DNA of 64,000 nucleotides, taken from assembly GCA_963755435.1 (NCBI GenBank), contig CAVWJX010000007.1:62001-126000 (forward strand), written 5' to 3'. This document shows, in pieces, positions 43,037 to 52,245 of this stretch. The DNA is from AP-15 sp963755435 (GTDB lineage Bacteria; Pseudomonadota; Alphaproteobacteria; ATCC43930; CGMCC-115725). Under the pieces are notes generated by a model, which was given only the letters and a program-made list of their open reading frames with translations, was not told the DNA's origin and did not search any database. The position numbers were made by a program, and so were the translations under genes. Numbering within the stretch: position 1 is the stretch's first letter; the number at the start of each line of letters is the position of its first letter.

Positions 43037-43888
43037 TTATTTCCGGAAGACCAGTTCGGCGCCACCGTCGCTGGCCAACAGCTCACGCATGCTCACCGGC
43101 AAGATGTCGCCGCCTTCGCTGATCCGGTGCAGGGCAAAGCCGCGCTCGAGCATCGCCGCAAGAAAGGCTTCCGGCGATGGTCCGGCGGCGGTGAAGAACG
43201 GCTTGACGAACTCGCAGACCACGGTCAGATGCGGCTGGGCCATGATGCCGCGCATGCCGTCGATGATCATCGGCTCGCTGCCCTCGGCGTCCATCTTGAC
43301 CAGGTCGATCGGCCGGGTTTCGGGCTGCCAGTAGGCGTCGAGGGTCGTCGCCGGCACCGCGATCGTGGTCTTCTCATCGTGATAGAGCTCGACGAACGCG
43401 TCGCTGAACGACAGCATGCTGCCGCTGCCGCGGTGCCGCTCGAGGAGCGTAATTTCACGCTCGCCGCAGCTGTCGCAGACCAGCATGCGCTCGGCCCGGA
43501 CAAACGGGATCAGCCCGTTGATGTCGATGTTTTCGACCAGCAGGTCGAAGATCGCGGGATTGGCCTCAAACGCGCGCAGGCAGCCCTGCGGGCCGACGAG
43601 GCGCCCGAGCAGCGTCGTGAACCAGCCGACATTGGCGCCGATCTCGACGACGGTCATGCCGGGCTTGACCAGCGAGCGCAGCGCCCGCGTCACTCCCGGC
43701 TCCCAGTTGCCGTTCAGGATCAGCTGCGGCGACAGCGACAGATCGCGCGCATCGACGAAGAGCGGCTGCCCGTGGATCGTCGTCGTCAGCACCCGGTTGG
43801 CGCCAACATAGACGGCCTGCCGCTCGCGCTCGCGCGGTCGGGCGGGTTTCGCCCGCTTCCGGCGAAACGCCCGCAGCAATCGGCCCAT
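43037..43888 (-). CDS. FkbM-family SAM-dependent methyltransferase
   Basis: 283 residues. A basic N-terminal tail (RAFRRKRAKPARPRERER) precedes the methyltransferase core: motif I VVEIGANVGWFTTLLG near residue 80, FEANPAIFDLLVENI, and the FkbM hallmark DLVKMDAEGSEPMIIDGM. The domain methylates hydroxyls on sugars or polyketides, but many members are uncharacterised. It stands between coxM (convergent) and gatB (upstream, same strand) with no glycan genes nearby. Confidence 0.88.
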   Translation of the reverse strand: MGRLLRAFRRKRAKPARPRERERQAVYVGANRVLTTTIHGQPLFVDARDLSLSPQLILNGNWEPGVTRALRSLVKPGMTVVEIGANVGWFTTLLGRLVGPQGCLRAFEANPAIFDLLVENIDINGLIPFVRAERMLVCDSCGEREITLLERHRGSGSMLSFSDAFVELYHDEKTTIAVPATTLDAYWQPETRPIDLVKMDAEGSEPMIIDGMRGIMAQPHLTVVCEFVKPFFTAAGPSPEAFLAAMLERGFALHRISEGGDILPVSMRELLASDGGAELVFRK

Positions 43889-43927
43889 CGACAGCCCTAA
43901 CCCGTGCTACGGCGCACGCCCGCGACT

Positions 43928-45373
43928 CTAGGCCCCGAGCCGCTTTCGCAGCAATTCGTTAACCAGCGCGGGGTTGGCCTTGCCTTGGGTCGCGCGCATC
44001 ACCTGGCCGACGAAAAAGCCATAGAGCTTGTCGCGGCCGGCGCGGTATTCGGCGAGTTTGTCGGGCTGGGCGGCGAGGACCGCGTCGATCGCGGCGGCGA
44101 TGGCGCCGGCATCGGTTACCTGACGCAGGCCCTTCTGTTCGACAATTGAGGCCGGATCGGCGCCGCTCGCGACCATCTCGGCGAACACATCCTTGGCGAG
44201 CCGCCCGGAAATCGTGCCGTCGTCGATCAGATCGATCAGCCGGCCCAGCTGCTCGGGCGAAACCGGCGATTGCTCGATGCTGATCCCCTGCCGGTGCAGC
44301 GCGGCGAACAGATCGCCGGTGACCCAGTTGGCCGCGGCTTTGGGGTCACGGCCCTCGGCGACGCGCTCGAAAAACAAGGCATTGGCCTGCTCGGCGACCA
44401 GCACCTCGGCCTCCTCGGGCGCGAGCCCAAGTGCTGCAACGAACCGCGCCTTTTTGGCGTCGGGCAATTCCGGCAATTCGGCGCGCAGCCCTTCGACCCA
44501 GGCCGGATCGAGCACCAGCGGCAAGAGGTCCGGGTCGGGAAAATAGCGATAGTCGTGCGCCTCCTCTTTCGAGCGCATCGGCCGGGTGATGCCGCGCGCC
44601 GCATCGAAGAGGCGGGTCTGCTGTACCACCTTGCCACCGTCCTCGAGCAATTCGACCTGACGGCGCGCTTCATATTCGATCGCCTGCATCAAATAGCGCA
44701 CCGAGTTGACGTTCTTGATCTCGCAACGAGTGCCGTAGGGCTCGCCCGGGCGGCGCACCGAGACGTTGGCGTCGCAGCGCATCGAGCCCTCGTCCATGTT
44801 GCCATCGCAGGTGCGCAGATAACGCAGGATCGAGCGCAGTTTGCGCAGATAGATGCCGGCTTCCTCGGCGCTCCGCAGATCGGGCTCCGAGACGATCTCC
44901 ATCAGCCCGACCCCGGCCCGGTTCAGATCGACGTAGGTCAGGCTCGGGTGCTGGTCGTGCAGGCTCTTGCCGGCGTCCTGCTCCAGATGCAGCCGGGTGA
45001 TGCCGATCGCGCGCGCCCGCCCATCGGGCATGTCGAGCACGACCCGGCCATGGCCGACCACCGGCTGCAGGTATTGCGAGATCTGATAGCCGGCCGGCAG
45101 GTCCGGGTAGAAGTAGTTTTTACGGTCGAACACGCTGGTCAAATTGATCTCGGCGTCGAGGCCGAGCCCGGTCCTGACCGCCTGCACGACGCAATGGCGG
45201 TTGATCACCGGCAGCATGCCCGGAAAGGCGGCATCGACCGGCGACACCTGGGTGTTGGGCTCGGCCCCGAAGGCGGTCGCCGCCCCCGAAAACAATTTCG
45301 CCTCGGAGACGATCTGGGCGTGCACCTCGAGCCCGATCACCGTCTCCCACGGCCCGTTGCGGCCCTCGATCAC
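43928..45373 (-). CDS. gatB: aspartyl/glutamyl-tRNA(Asn/Gln) amidotransferase subunit B
   Basis: 481 residues, full length. The cradle domain runs from WETVIGLEVHAQIVSEAKLFSG through YFYPDLPAGYQISQY and EIVSEPDLRSAEEAG to EEAHDYRYFPDPDL. The helical and YqeY-like tail ends GKANPALVNELLRKRLGA. It phosphorylates mis-acylated Glu-tRNA(Gln) and passes ammonia from GatA. It is on the gatCA strand but about 1.3 kb from gatA, separated by a hypothetical gene and repeats. Confidence 0.96.
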   Translation of the reverse strand: MIEGRNGPWETVIGLEVHAQIVSEAKLFSGAATAFGAEPNTQVSPVDAAFPGMLPVINRHCVVQAVRTGLGLDAEINLTSVFDRKNYFYPDLPAGYQISQYLQPVVGHGRVVLDMPDGRARAIGITRLHLEQDAGKSLHDQHPSLTYVDLNRAGVGLMEIVSEPDLRSAEEAGIYLRKLRSILRYLRTCDGNMDEGSMRCDANVSVRRPGEPYGTRCEIKNVNSVRYLMQAIEYEARRQVELLEDGGKVVQQTRLFDAARGITRPMRSKEEAHDYRYFPDPDLLPLVLDPAWVEGLRAELPELPDAKKARFVAALGLAPEEAEVLVAEQANALFFERVAEGRDPKAAANWVTGDLFAALHRQGISIEQSPVSPEQLGRLIDLIDDGTISGRLAKDVFAEMVASGADPASIVEQKGLRQVTDAGAIAAAIDAVLAAQPDKLAEYRAGRDKLYGFFVGQVMRATQGKANPALVNELLRKRLGA

Positions 45374-45446
45374 GGCACTCTCTCCGCTACTGCCAAAGCG
45401 GCGCTCATCGCGTAGCGCGGAAAAGCAAAGCGCCTTCCGCTGTCGG

Positions 45447-45834
45447 GCACCGTTGGCGGATTAGGCTCCGCTCATCCGCCCTACACTGAAAAACCGGGGC
45501 GGACGATGGCAGCGCTGCCGCCCGGCCGATATAGTGGCTCAGGGAGGTCATAATCATGCTGATCTTATAAGTTTTTTCCAATCGCAAAATCCTTAAGGCG
45601 GCATATTCGGAGCCGACGATCTGCGCTTCCAAGTTTGCCGGCACCGTTGGCGGATTAGGCTCCGCTCATCCGCCCTACACTGAAAAACCGGGGCGGACGA
45701 TGGCAGCGCTGCCGCCCGGCCGATATAGTGGCTCAGGGAGGTCATAATCATGCTGATCTTATAAGTTTTTTCCAATCGCAAAATCCTTAAGGCGGCATCT
45801 TCGGAGCCGCCGATCCGCGCTGCCAAGTTTGCCC
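45447..45834. repeat. two tandem copies of a 194-bp unit
   Basis: The block beginning GCACCGTTGGCGGATTAGG at 45447 recurs at 45641 with very few differences, up to about 45831. Each unit contains the palindrome GGCGGAT...ATCCGCC, related to the dispersed GTAGGGCGGATGAGC type of alphaproteobacterial repeat. Both copies keep an open reading frame on the minus strand. Confidence 0.88.
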
Positions 45835-46369
45835 ACTCGCACCGATCTCGGCTCCTGTTCCGCCTGTTTTTAACAGGCTGGAGATCAGGTGAGCGGGTTC
45901 TTCGACCGGGCTCGCGCACCAGCAAGAATGCCGAAAACCCAATCGGCGCGCCAATACGTTTCGCGGCGTTCCAGAATAGTGTCCCGGCCATGTTGTCGGG
46001 ATCGCTGGACACCCATTCCCGGTACGGGCCGTATTCTTCCGATCGCGCGGACAGGGTGCGGCAAATCGTTGCCGGTTCTGCGCCTTGCAAGGCAAGCTGC
46101 TCCGCCAGTCCGTCCTCGAAAAAATCCATAAACCGAGATCGCTGCTCCGGGATGGCGAGATAGGCGGCTTCGTCGATCAGCCTGTACCAGAGACATGCTT
46201 CCTCGACCTTTACCGAGAGTTCCTGCCCATCGTTTATCTCGCGCTCATCCTTCAGCACGTCCTTCGATACCTCCGTGCCGACGCCGAGATTGTGAACAAC
46301 GTAAGCGGTCAGCACGCTTGCCTTCTCACTGATCGTTTCATCCGTGTTTTGACGGCCCCGGTACTTCAT
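45593..46369 (-). CDS. hypothetical protein; C-terminus runs into repeat DNA
   Basis: 258 residues from the ATG at 46369 (MKYRGRQNTDETISEKASVL; GAGAGAG upstream). The first about 155 residues look like a genuine soluble helical protein (VEEACLWYRLIDEAAYLAIP, FFEDGLAEQLALQG). From about residue 160 the frame passes through the hairpin repeat at 45854-45890 and the tandem repeat, so the last about 100 residues are probably spurious or acquired. It is inserted between gatA and gatB. Family not recognised. Confidence 0.5.
   Translation of the reverse strand: MKYRGRQNTDETISEKASVLTAYVVHNLGVGTEVSKDVLKDEREINDGQELSVKVEEACLWYRLIDEAAYLAIPEQRSRFMDFFEDGLAEQLALQGAEPATICRTLSARSEEYGPYREWVSSDPDNMAGTLFWNAAKRIGAPIGFSAFLLVREPGRRTRSPDLQPVKNRRNRSRDRCEWANLAARIGGSEDAALRILRLEKTYKISMIMTSLSHYIGRAAALPSSAPVFQCRADERSLIRQRCRQTWKRRSSAPNMPP
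45854..45890 (+). repeat. dispersed hairpin repeat, copy 2
   Basis: It starts CCTGTTCCGCCTG, ends GAGATCAGGT, and has stem GCCTG...CAGGC around TTTTTAA. It matches 3531-3566, with a compensating change in the outer stem pair. Confidence 0.55.
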
Positions 46370-46660
46370 CACTCTCTCGGGCCAATCCGCATTGAGGCGT
46401 GTCGTTGCAGCGGGTGTTGCGAAACACAGCGGGATCGCAAGATCAGCACCATCAAGAATCCCGAAATCCCGTGCGGCGGCCTCGCAGCTTTGAACCCTGC
46501 TGTTTTCCGGCATCCACAACCCGGCCGCTCGACATTGTCGGGCGCTCCATAAGTGCCGCTCAGGGTCCCGCATAGAATATAATTACGGCTATTTTGCCGT
46601 TGCCGATAACGATACCAGCCGCCCAGCACTGGACGGTGCAGAACAAGTTCCCGATCTACG
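46370..46660. other. spacer between gatA and the hypothetical gene
   Basis: About 290 bases. Frames across it (for example 46369-46695 minus) have no coding character. I see no repeat or hairpin of note. Confidence 0.35.
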
Positions 46661-48173
46661 TTATGCACGGATATCGACGGGTTTGCCCTCCGCATTCGCG
46701 ATGAAGTCAGGCAGGTGGCGGAATTGCGCGGCGCTTTCCAAGACCGTGGCGGCGCGCAGCACGGTTTCCTCGTCGAAGGGGCGGCCGATCAGCTGCAATC
46801 CGAGCGGCAGCCGGTCGGCCGAGAGCCCGGCCGGGACCGAGATCGCCGGCAGCCCGGCGAGGCTCGCCGGCACCGTGAACAGATCGTTCAGATACATCGC
46901 GATCGGGTCGTCGGTGTTGTCGCCGATGGCGAAGGCGGCCGAGGGTGCGGTCGGCGCCAGGATGCAATCGACCCGCTCGAACGCGGCGGCGAAATCCTGT
47001 GCCACCAGCGCGCGCACCCGCTGCGCCTTCAGGTAATAGGCGTCGTAATAGCCGGCCGACAGCACATAGGTGCCGATCAGCACGCGGCGGCGGACCTCGG
47101 CGCCGAAACCGGCGGCGCGGGTCAGTTCGTACATTTCGTCGAGGCTGTTGCCTTCGACCCTGAGGCCGAAAGCGCACCCCATCATAGCGCGCGAGGTTCG
47201 AGGACGCCTCGGCCGGGGCGATGATGTAGTAGGTCGCCAGCGCGTATTTGGTGTGCGGCAGGCTGATCTCGATGGGCTCGGCGCCGGCGGCGCGCAGCCA
47301 GTCGACGCCCTCTTGCCACAACGCCTCGATCTCGCCCGGCATGCCTGGGGCGCGGTATTCGCGTGGGATGCCGACCTTGAGGCCGCGGATATCGCCGGTC
47401 AGCGCCGCCTCGTAATCCGGCACCGGCAGCGGCGCCGAGGTCGAGTCGCGCGGGTCGTGCCCGGCCATCGCGCCAAGCATGATCGCCGCGTCGCGCACGG
47501 TGCGGGTCATCGGCCCGGGCTGGTCGAGCGACGAGGCGAAGGCGACCACGCCCCAGCGCGAGCAGCGGCCATAGGTGGGCTTCAGCCCGACAATGCCGCA
47601 AAAGCTCGCCGGCTGGCGGATCGAGCCGCCGGTATCGGTGCCGGTCGCGGCGAACGCGGCGCGCGCCGCCACCGCCGCCGCAGAGCCGCCGGACGAGCCG
47701 CCCGCCACCAGCGGCCGGTTGTCTCCAGGCTTTCGCCACGGGTTCTCGACCGGGCCGTAATAGCTCGTGGTGCTCGACGAGCCCATCGCGAACTCGTCGA
47801 GATTGGTCTTGCCGAGCATGACGGCACCGGCCTGCCACAGCCTGTCGGTCACGGTCGATTCGTAGGGCGGGCGAAACCCGTCGAGAATGTGCGAGGCCGC
47901 GGTGGTCAAGACACCCTTGGTGCAATAGAGGTCCTTGACCGCGATCGGGATACCGTCGAGCGCTCGCGCCTCGCCGCGCGCCAGCCGATCGTCGGCGGCT
48001 TTGGCCATGGCGAGAGCCTCTTCCGGCGTCTCGGTGATAAAGGCGTTCAACGGCCGCGCCGTCTCGACCGCGCGGATATAGCTTTCGGCCAATTCGCGGG
48101 CCGAGAATTCCCTGCGGGAGAGACCGGCGCGCGCTTCGGCAAGGCTGAGCCCGGTCAGCGAACCGCCGTTCAC
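46661..48173 (-). CDS. gatA: Asp/Glu-tRNA amidotransferase subunit A, frameshifted in this sequence
   Basis: It starts at the GTG at 48173, overlapping the gatC stop by four bases (GTGA). The amidase signature is intact: PIAVKDLYCTKG (catalytic Lys), VAGGSSGGSAAAVAA (Ser-cisSer-Ser) and GTDTGGSIRQPASF. After LARYDGVRF, near 47178, the frame must change to continue GLRVEGNSLDEMYELTRAAG through to GKPVDIRA at 46661. A run of three T reads as if one T were extra. The joined product is about 503 residues, normal for GatA. As GatA is normally indispensable in bacteria lacking GlnRS, a sequencing indel is likelier than loss. Confidence 0.85.
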
Positions 48174-48472
48174 TCGATCACCTTGGGCACGGCAAAGAAC
48201 CCGCGGGCGATCGCCGCCGGCGCGGCGCGCGGCGCGTTTTCGAGGATCGCCTCGCGGCAATCGCCGTCGCTGACCCGGTCCTCGCGCATCGGCAGGCGCA
48301 TCGCCGCGACGCTGGCCATCGGCGCCACCCCCGAGGTGTCGACCTCGCTCAATTGCTCGACCCAAGCGAGGATCTGCGTGAGCTCGACGGCGAGCGGCTC
48401 GAGCTCGGCTTCGCCGAGCCTGATCCGCGCCAACGCGGCGATGCGCGCCACCGTCGCCGCGTCTAACGCCAT
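48170..48472 (-). CDS. gatC: Asp/Glu-tRNA amidotransferase subunit C
   Basis: 100 residues from the ATG at 48472: MALDAATVARIAALARIRLG, then LTQILAWVEQLSEVDTSGV and MREDRVSDGD, ending ARGFFAVPKVIE. This is the standard GatC, a belt around GatA. It is first in gatC-gatA, divergent from ruvX across a REP element. Confidence 0.94.
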   Translation of the reverse strand: MALDAATVARIAALARIRLGEAELEPLAVELTQILAWVEQLSEVDTSGVAPMASVAAMRLPMREDRVSDGDCREAILENAPRAAPAAIARGFFAVPKVIE

Positions 48473-48556
48473 GCTGGTCCCAACGCCATGTTCTATTGCT
48501 CCGGAAACTGCGCCAGTGCTCAGACGCATTTAGATGGTGCAGTCTCACCTCAATTG

Positions 48557-48645
48557 TCATGCCCGGGCTTTGTGAGGGGCATCCACGGAAAGCGACAGAG
48601 TCTGTGTCTAGGTTCGTGGATGACCGGGACAAGCCCGGCCATGAC
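48557..48645. repeat. REP-like palindromic element
   Basis: It starts GTCATGCCCGGGCT and ends GACAAGCCCGGCCATGAC. The ends are inverted relatives of each other and of the 42077-42166 element. It lies in the divergent promoter region of gatC and ruvX. Confidence 0.78.
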
Positions 48646-48718
48646 GGGCCAAGAGGGTCGAATGAATCGCGTGTCTGCGTCCGAGTACTAGGACACGTAA
48701 AATGGGGTATCGTCGGCC

Positions 48719-49369
48719 ATGATCGTAGCCGACCCTGCGGCGCTGCGCGAGGCGGTGCCGCCGGGCGCGCGGCTGATCGGCCTCGATGTCGGCACCAAGA
48801 CGATCGGCCTCGCCCTCTCCGACACCCGCCTCGTCATCGCCAGCCCGCTCGAAACCATCCGCCGGCGGCGGTTTGGCGAGGACATGGCGCGGCTGTTCGC
48901 GCTCCTCGACCTGCACGGCGCCTGCGGCCTTGTCGTCGGCCTGCCGCTGACCTTGGCCGGGCGCGACGGGCCACGCACCCAAGGGGTGCGCCAGTTCGTG
49001 CGCAACCTCCTCGCCTTGCGCGACCTGCCGGTGGCGCTGTGGGACGAGCGCCTGTCGACTGCTGCCGTGACCCGCGAAATGATCGCCGCCGACCTCAGCC
49101 GAAAGCGCCGCGCCGAGATCGTCGACCGGGTTGCCGCCGCCTATATCCTGCAAGGCTTTCTCGATCTCCTCGGGCGAATTTCGGCGCAGCCTCCCCCGCC
49201 TCGCTTCGGCGTGATCGAACGGCGCGCCGCCGCCCGCCCGGAAAAAGCCCGTGCCGCGGAACAAAGCGCCCCTTGCTCGGTTTGGCATTCAGCGGGTCGG
49301 CTCGAGCCGCCGCAACTCGGATATACCCCGGACCCAGGCGCGCCGAGGTGGCGACGGCGCAGGAGAGGA
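48719..49369 (+). CDS. ruvX: Holliday junction resolvase-like RuvX/YqgF, no stop before the next gene
   Basis: RuvX is an RNase-H-fold nuclease with a role in 16S pre-rRNA processing. Residues 19-35 LIGLDVGTKTIGLALSD hold the first catalytic Asp; GLVVGLPLTLAGRDGPRT, LPVALWDERLSTAAV (Glu) and VDRVAAAYILQGFLDLL complete the family. A normal protein ends near residue 150-160. Here the frame has no stop and continues through about 65 low-complexity codons into the alcohol dehydrogenase ATG at 49370. It therefore reads as one 607-residue ORF to 50542. Confidence 0.88.
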
Positions 49370-50542
49370 ATGATGAAGGCTCTGTGCTGGCACGGCAAAA
49401 AGGATATCCGCTGCGACACCGTTCCCGACCCGGAGATCGAGCACCCACGCGACGCCATCATCAAGGTGACGAGCTGTGCGATCTGCGGCTCCGACCTTCA
49501 TCTCTATGACGGGTTCATGCCCGGCATGGAGTTGGGCGACATCATGGGCCACGAATTCATGGGCGAGGTGGTCGAGGTCGGGGCCGAAAACAAGAAGCTC
49601 GAGGTCGGCGACCGGGTGGTCGTGCCGTTCACGATCATCTGCGGCGAATGCGACCAGTGCCGGCGCGGCAATTTCTCGGTGTGCGAGCGCACCAACCGCA
49701 ACAAGGCGATCGCCGACAAGCTGTTCGGCCACACCACCGCCGGGCTGTTTGGCTATACCCACCTGACCGGCGGCTATCCCGGCGGCCAGGCCGAATATGT
49801 GCGCGTGCCCTACGCCGACGTCGCCCCGGTCAAGGTCCCGAACGGCCTCTCCGACGAGCAGGTTTTGTTTCTCGGCGATATTTTCCCGACCGGCTGGCAG
49901 GCCGCGGTCCAGTGCGACATCGAGCCAACCGATACGGTCGCGATCTGGGGCGCGGGCCCGGTCGGCCAGTTCGCGATCCGCAGCGCGATTTTGCTCGGCG
50001 CCAAACAGGTCATTTGCATCGACCGATTGCCCGAGCGCCTTTCGATGGCACGGGCTGGCGGCGCCACCACGATCAACTTTGCCGAGGAGAGCGTCGTCGA
50101 GCGCTTGAATGAGCTGACCGACGGCAAGGGCCCGGAGAAATGCATCGACGCGGTGGGGCTCGAGGCGCACGCCAGCGCGACGATCAATTCGATGTACGAC
50201 CGGGCCAAGCAGGCGCTGATGCTGGAGACCGACCGGCCGCACGTTCTGCGCGAGATGATGTATGTCTGCCGACCGGCCGGCACCCTCTCGGTGCCCGGCG
50301 TCTATGGCGGCCTGTTGGACAAAATTCCGTTCGGGATGTTCATGAACAAGGGCCTGACGATGCGCACCGGCCAGACCCATGTGAACCGCTGGACCGACGA
50401 TCTCCTGCGGCGCATCGAGGAAGGCCAGATCGACCCGTCCTTTGTCGTCACCCACCAGGTCAAGCTCGAGGACGGGCCGCAAATGTATAAGACCTTCCGC
50501 GACAAGGAAGACGGCTGCATCAAGGTCGTGCTGACCCCGTGA
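49370..50542 (+). CDS. zinc-dependent alcohol dehydrogenase (glutathione-independent formaldehyde dehydrogenase-like)
   Basis: 390 residues from ATG-ATG at 49370/49373, with AGGAGAGGA just upstream, which argues for separate translation from ruvX. The catalytic zinc site is CAICGSDLHLYDG and GHEFMGEVVEVG. The structural zinc site is CGECDQCRRGNFSVCE. The nucleotide-binding fold is TVAIWGAGPVGQFAIRSAILLGAKQVICID. Length and the long insert resemble the threonine/formaldehyde dehydrogenase branch. It interrupts the usual ruvX-pyrB neighbourhood together with the next gene. Confidence 0.9.
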   Translation: MMKALCWHGKKDIRCDTVPDPEIEHPRDAIIKVTSCAICGSDLHLYDGFMPGMELGDIMGHEFMGEVVEVGAENKKLEVGDRVVVPFTIICGECDQCRRGNFSVCERTNRNKAIADKLFGHTTAGLFGYTHLTGGYPGGQAEYVRVPYADVAPVKVPNGLSDEQVLFLGDIFPTGWQAAVQCDIEPTDTVAIWGAGPVGQFAIRSAILLGAKQVICIDRLPERLSMARAGGATTINFAEESVVERLNELTDGKGPEKCIDAVGLEAHASATINSMYDRAKQALMLETDRPHVLREMMYVCRPAGTLSVPGVYGGLLDKIPFGMFMNKGLTMRTGQTHVNRWTDDLLRRIEEGQIDPSFVVTHQVKLEDGPQMYKTFRDKEDGCIKVVLTP

Positions 50543-50556
50543 ACAGAGGTGCTGCA

Positions 50557-51132
50557 ATGGCTGATCGCGATAACGACACGGTATCCCGCGCCGATGGCCG
50601 AAGCACCGGGACGGCGATGATGGTCGCCCGTGGGCTCGGCTGGTTCAGCATCGGCCTCGGCCTGGTCGACGCGCTGAGCCCGGGCATCGTGACCCGAGCG
50701 CTCGGCATGGAGGGAAAAGAAGGCCTGGTGCGCGGCTACGGCGTGCGCGAAATCGGCACCGGGATCGGCATTCTGGCGGCGCATAATCCGACCCCGTGGC
50801 TGTGGGGCCGGGTGGCCGGCGACGCGCTCGACCTGGCGAGCTTGGCGACCGGGCTCAGGGCACACCCCGAGCGCAAGCGCAATATCGTCCTGGCGCTTGC
50901 CGCGGTGGCCGGGGTCACCGCCATCGATGCGGCCTGCGCACAGGCGCTCGGCGGCTCGCGGCCCGCCGCTTCCGACCAACCGATCCGCGATTACAGCGAC
51001 CGCAGCGGCATGCCCCGCCCGGCCGAGAGCATGCGCGGCGCGGCCAAGGATTTCGCGGTGCCGCGCGACATGCGAACCCCGGAAGCGCTGCGCCCCTACA
51101 CCAGCCGGCAGCCGGCCGATCACCTGGCCTAG
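50557..51132 (+). CDS. conserved hypothetical membrane-associated protein
   Basis: 191 residues. The middle part (RGLGWFSIGLGLVDALSP, VREIGTGIGILAAHN, IVLALAAVAGVTAIDAACA) has three or four hydrophobic helices; the N- and C-terminal ends are hydrophilic and rich in Arg and Asp. Similar sequences are found beside cyclase/dehydrase or alcohol dehydrogenase genes, but I cannot name a function. It begins 14 bases after the dehydrogenase stop, so an operon is likely. Confidence 0.7.
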   Translation: MADRDNDTVSRADGRSTGTAMMVARGLGWFSIGLGLVDALSPGIVTRALGMEGKEGLVRGYGVREIGTGIGILAAHNPTPWLWGRVAGDALDLASLATGLRAHPERKRNIVLALAAVAGVTAIDAACAQALGGSRPAASDQPIRDYSDRSGMPRPAESMRGAAKDFAVPRDMRTPEALRPYTSRQPADHLA

Positions 51133-51243
51133 TTCGCCCTCTGCGTCGCCGGCGCCGAGGGGCGCCTTTCCCCGCAACTTTCCGGCGAATGGCCGTGGCC
51201 GAGCCTTGCCGCGGGACGGGCTGCTCCCTATACTCGCCAGTGC

Positions 51244-52245
51244 ATGGAAGCGAGCGTTAACGCCGCCGGGTTTGGGCGCCGCCACCTGCTCGGCGTCGCG
51301 GGCCTGTCGCCGGCGGAGATCGACCGCTTTCTCGATCTTGCCGACGGCTATGTCGAGTTGAACCGCCAGGCCGAGAAAAAGCGGTCATTGCTGCGCGGTC
51401 GCACCATCATCAACTGCTTTTTCGAGAATTCGACCCGTACCCGCACCTCGTTCGAGGTCGCCGGCAAAAGGCTCGGCGCCGACGTGATCAACATGGCCGT
51501 GGCGGTGAGCTCGATGGTCAAGGGCGAGACCATGATCGACACGGCGATGACTTTGAACGCGATGCACCCGGATGTTCTGGTCGTGCGCCACCCCGAATTG
51601 GGTGCGGTTCAATTGCTGTCGGAAAAGGTCGATTGCGCGGTCATCAACGCCGGCGACGGCAGCCACGAGCACCCGACCCAGGCATTGCTCGACGCGCTGA
51701 CGATCCGCCGCCGCAAGGGCCGGCTCGACGGGCTCCTGGTCGCGATCTGCGGCGATGTCCTGCACAGCCGGGTCGCGCGCTCGAACATCGCGCTCCTCAA
51801 CATCATGGGCGCTCGGGTGCGGGTGGTGGCCCCGCGCACCCTGCTGCCGGCGGCGATCGAACGGCTCGGCGTGGAGGTGTTCCACGACATGGCCAAGGGG
51901 CTCGCCGGCGTTGACATCGTGATGATGCTGCGTTTGCAGAGCGAGCGGATGCATGGCTCGTTCGTACCCTCCACCCGCGAATATTTTCATTTCTTCGGCC
52001 TCGACTACGACAAGCTGCGCGCCGCCAAGCCCGATGCGCTGATCATGCATCCAGGGCCGATGAACCGCGGCGTCGAGATCGGCAGCGAGATCGCCGACGA
52101 CATCGACCGCAGCCTGATTCGCCACCAGGTCGAGATGGGGGTCGCGGTGCGCATGGCCTGCCTCGAGATCCTGACCGGCGATCGCGGCAACAGCCCCAAC
52201 GCTTCCCCTCCCCGCGAGCGCTTGAGGGGTAGGGAGGAGGCGTGA
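51244..52245 (+). CDS. pyrB: aspartate carbamoyltransferase catalytic subunit
   Basis: 333 residues. The carbamoyl-phosphate loop is FFENSTRTRTSFEVAG. VSSMVKGETMIDTAMTL follows, then GDGSHEHPTQALLDALTI (HPTQ), GDVLHSRVARSNI and MHPGPMNRGVEI at the C-terminus. It commits carbamoyl phosphate to pyrimidines. Its stop overlaps the pyrC-like start by four bases, so the two are translationally coupled. No pyrI regulatory gene is visible. Confidence 0.96.
   Translation: MEASVNAAGFGRRHLLGVAGLSPAEIDRFLDLADGYVELNRQAEKKRSLLRGRTIINCFFENSTRTRTSFEVAGKRLGADVINMAVAVSSMVKGETMIDTAMTLNAMHPDVLVVRHPELGAVQLLSEKVDCAVINAGDGSHEHPTQALLDALTIRRRKGRLDGLLVAICGDVLHSRVARSNIALLNIMGARVRVVAPRTLLPAAIERLGVEVFHDMAKGLAGVDIVMMLRLQSERMHGSFVPSTREYFHFFGLDYDKLRAAKPDALIMHPGPMNRGVEIGSEIADDIDRSLIRHQVEMGVAVRMACLEILTGDRGNSPNASPPRERLRGREEA

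Noticed and set aside
45405..45644. Small 79-codon minus-strand gene
   Set aside because: It lies wholly in the first tandem repeat copy and its product is a duplicate of the end of the neighbouring hypothetical frame; it reflects the repeat, not a gene.
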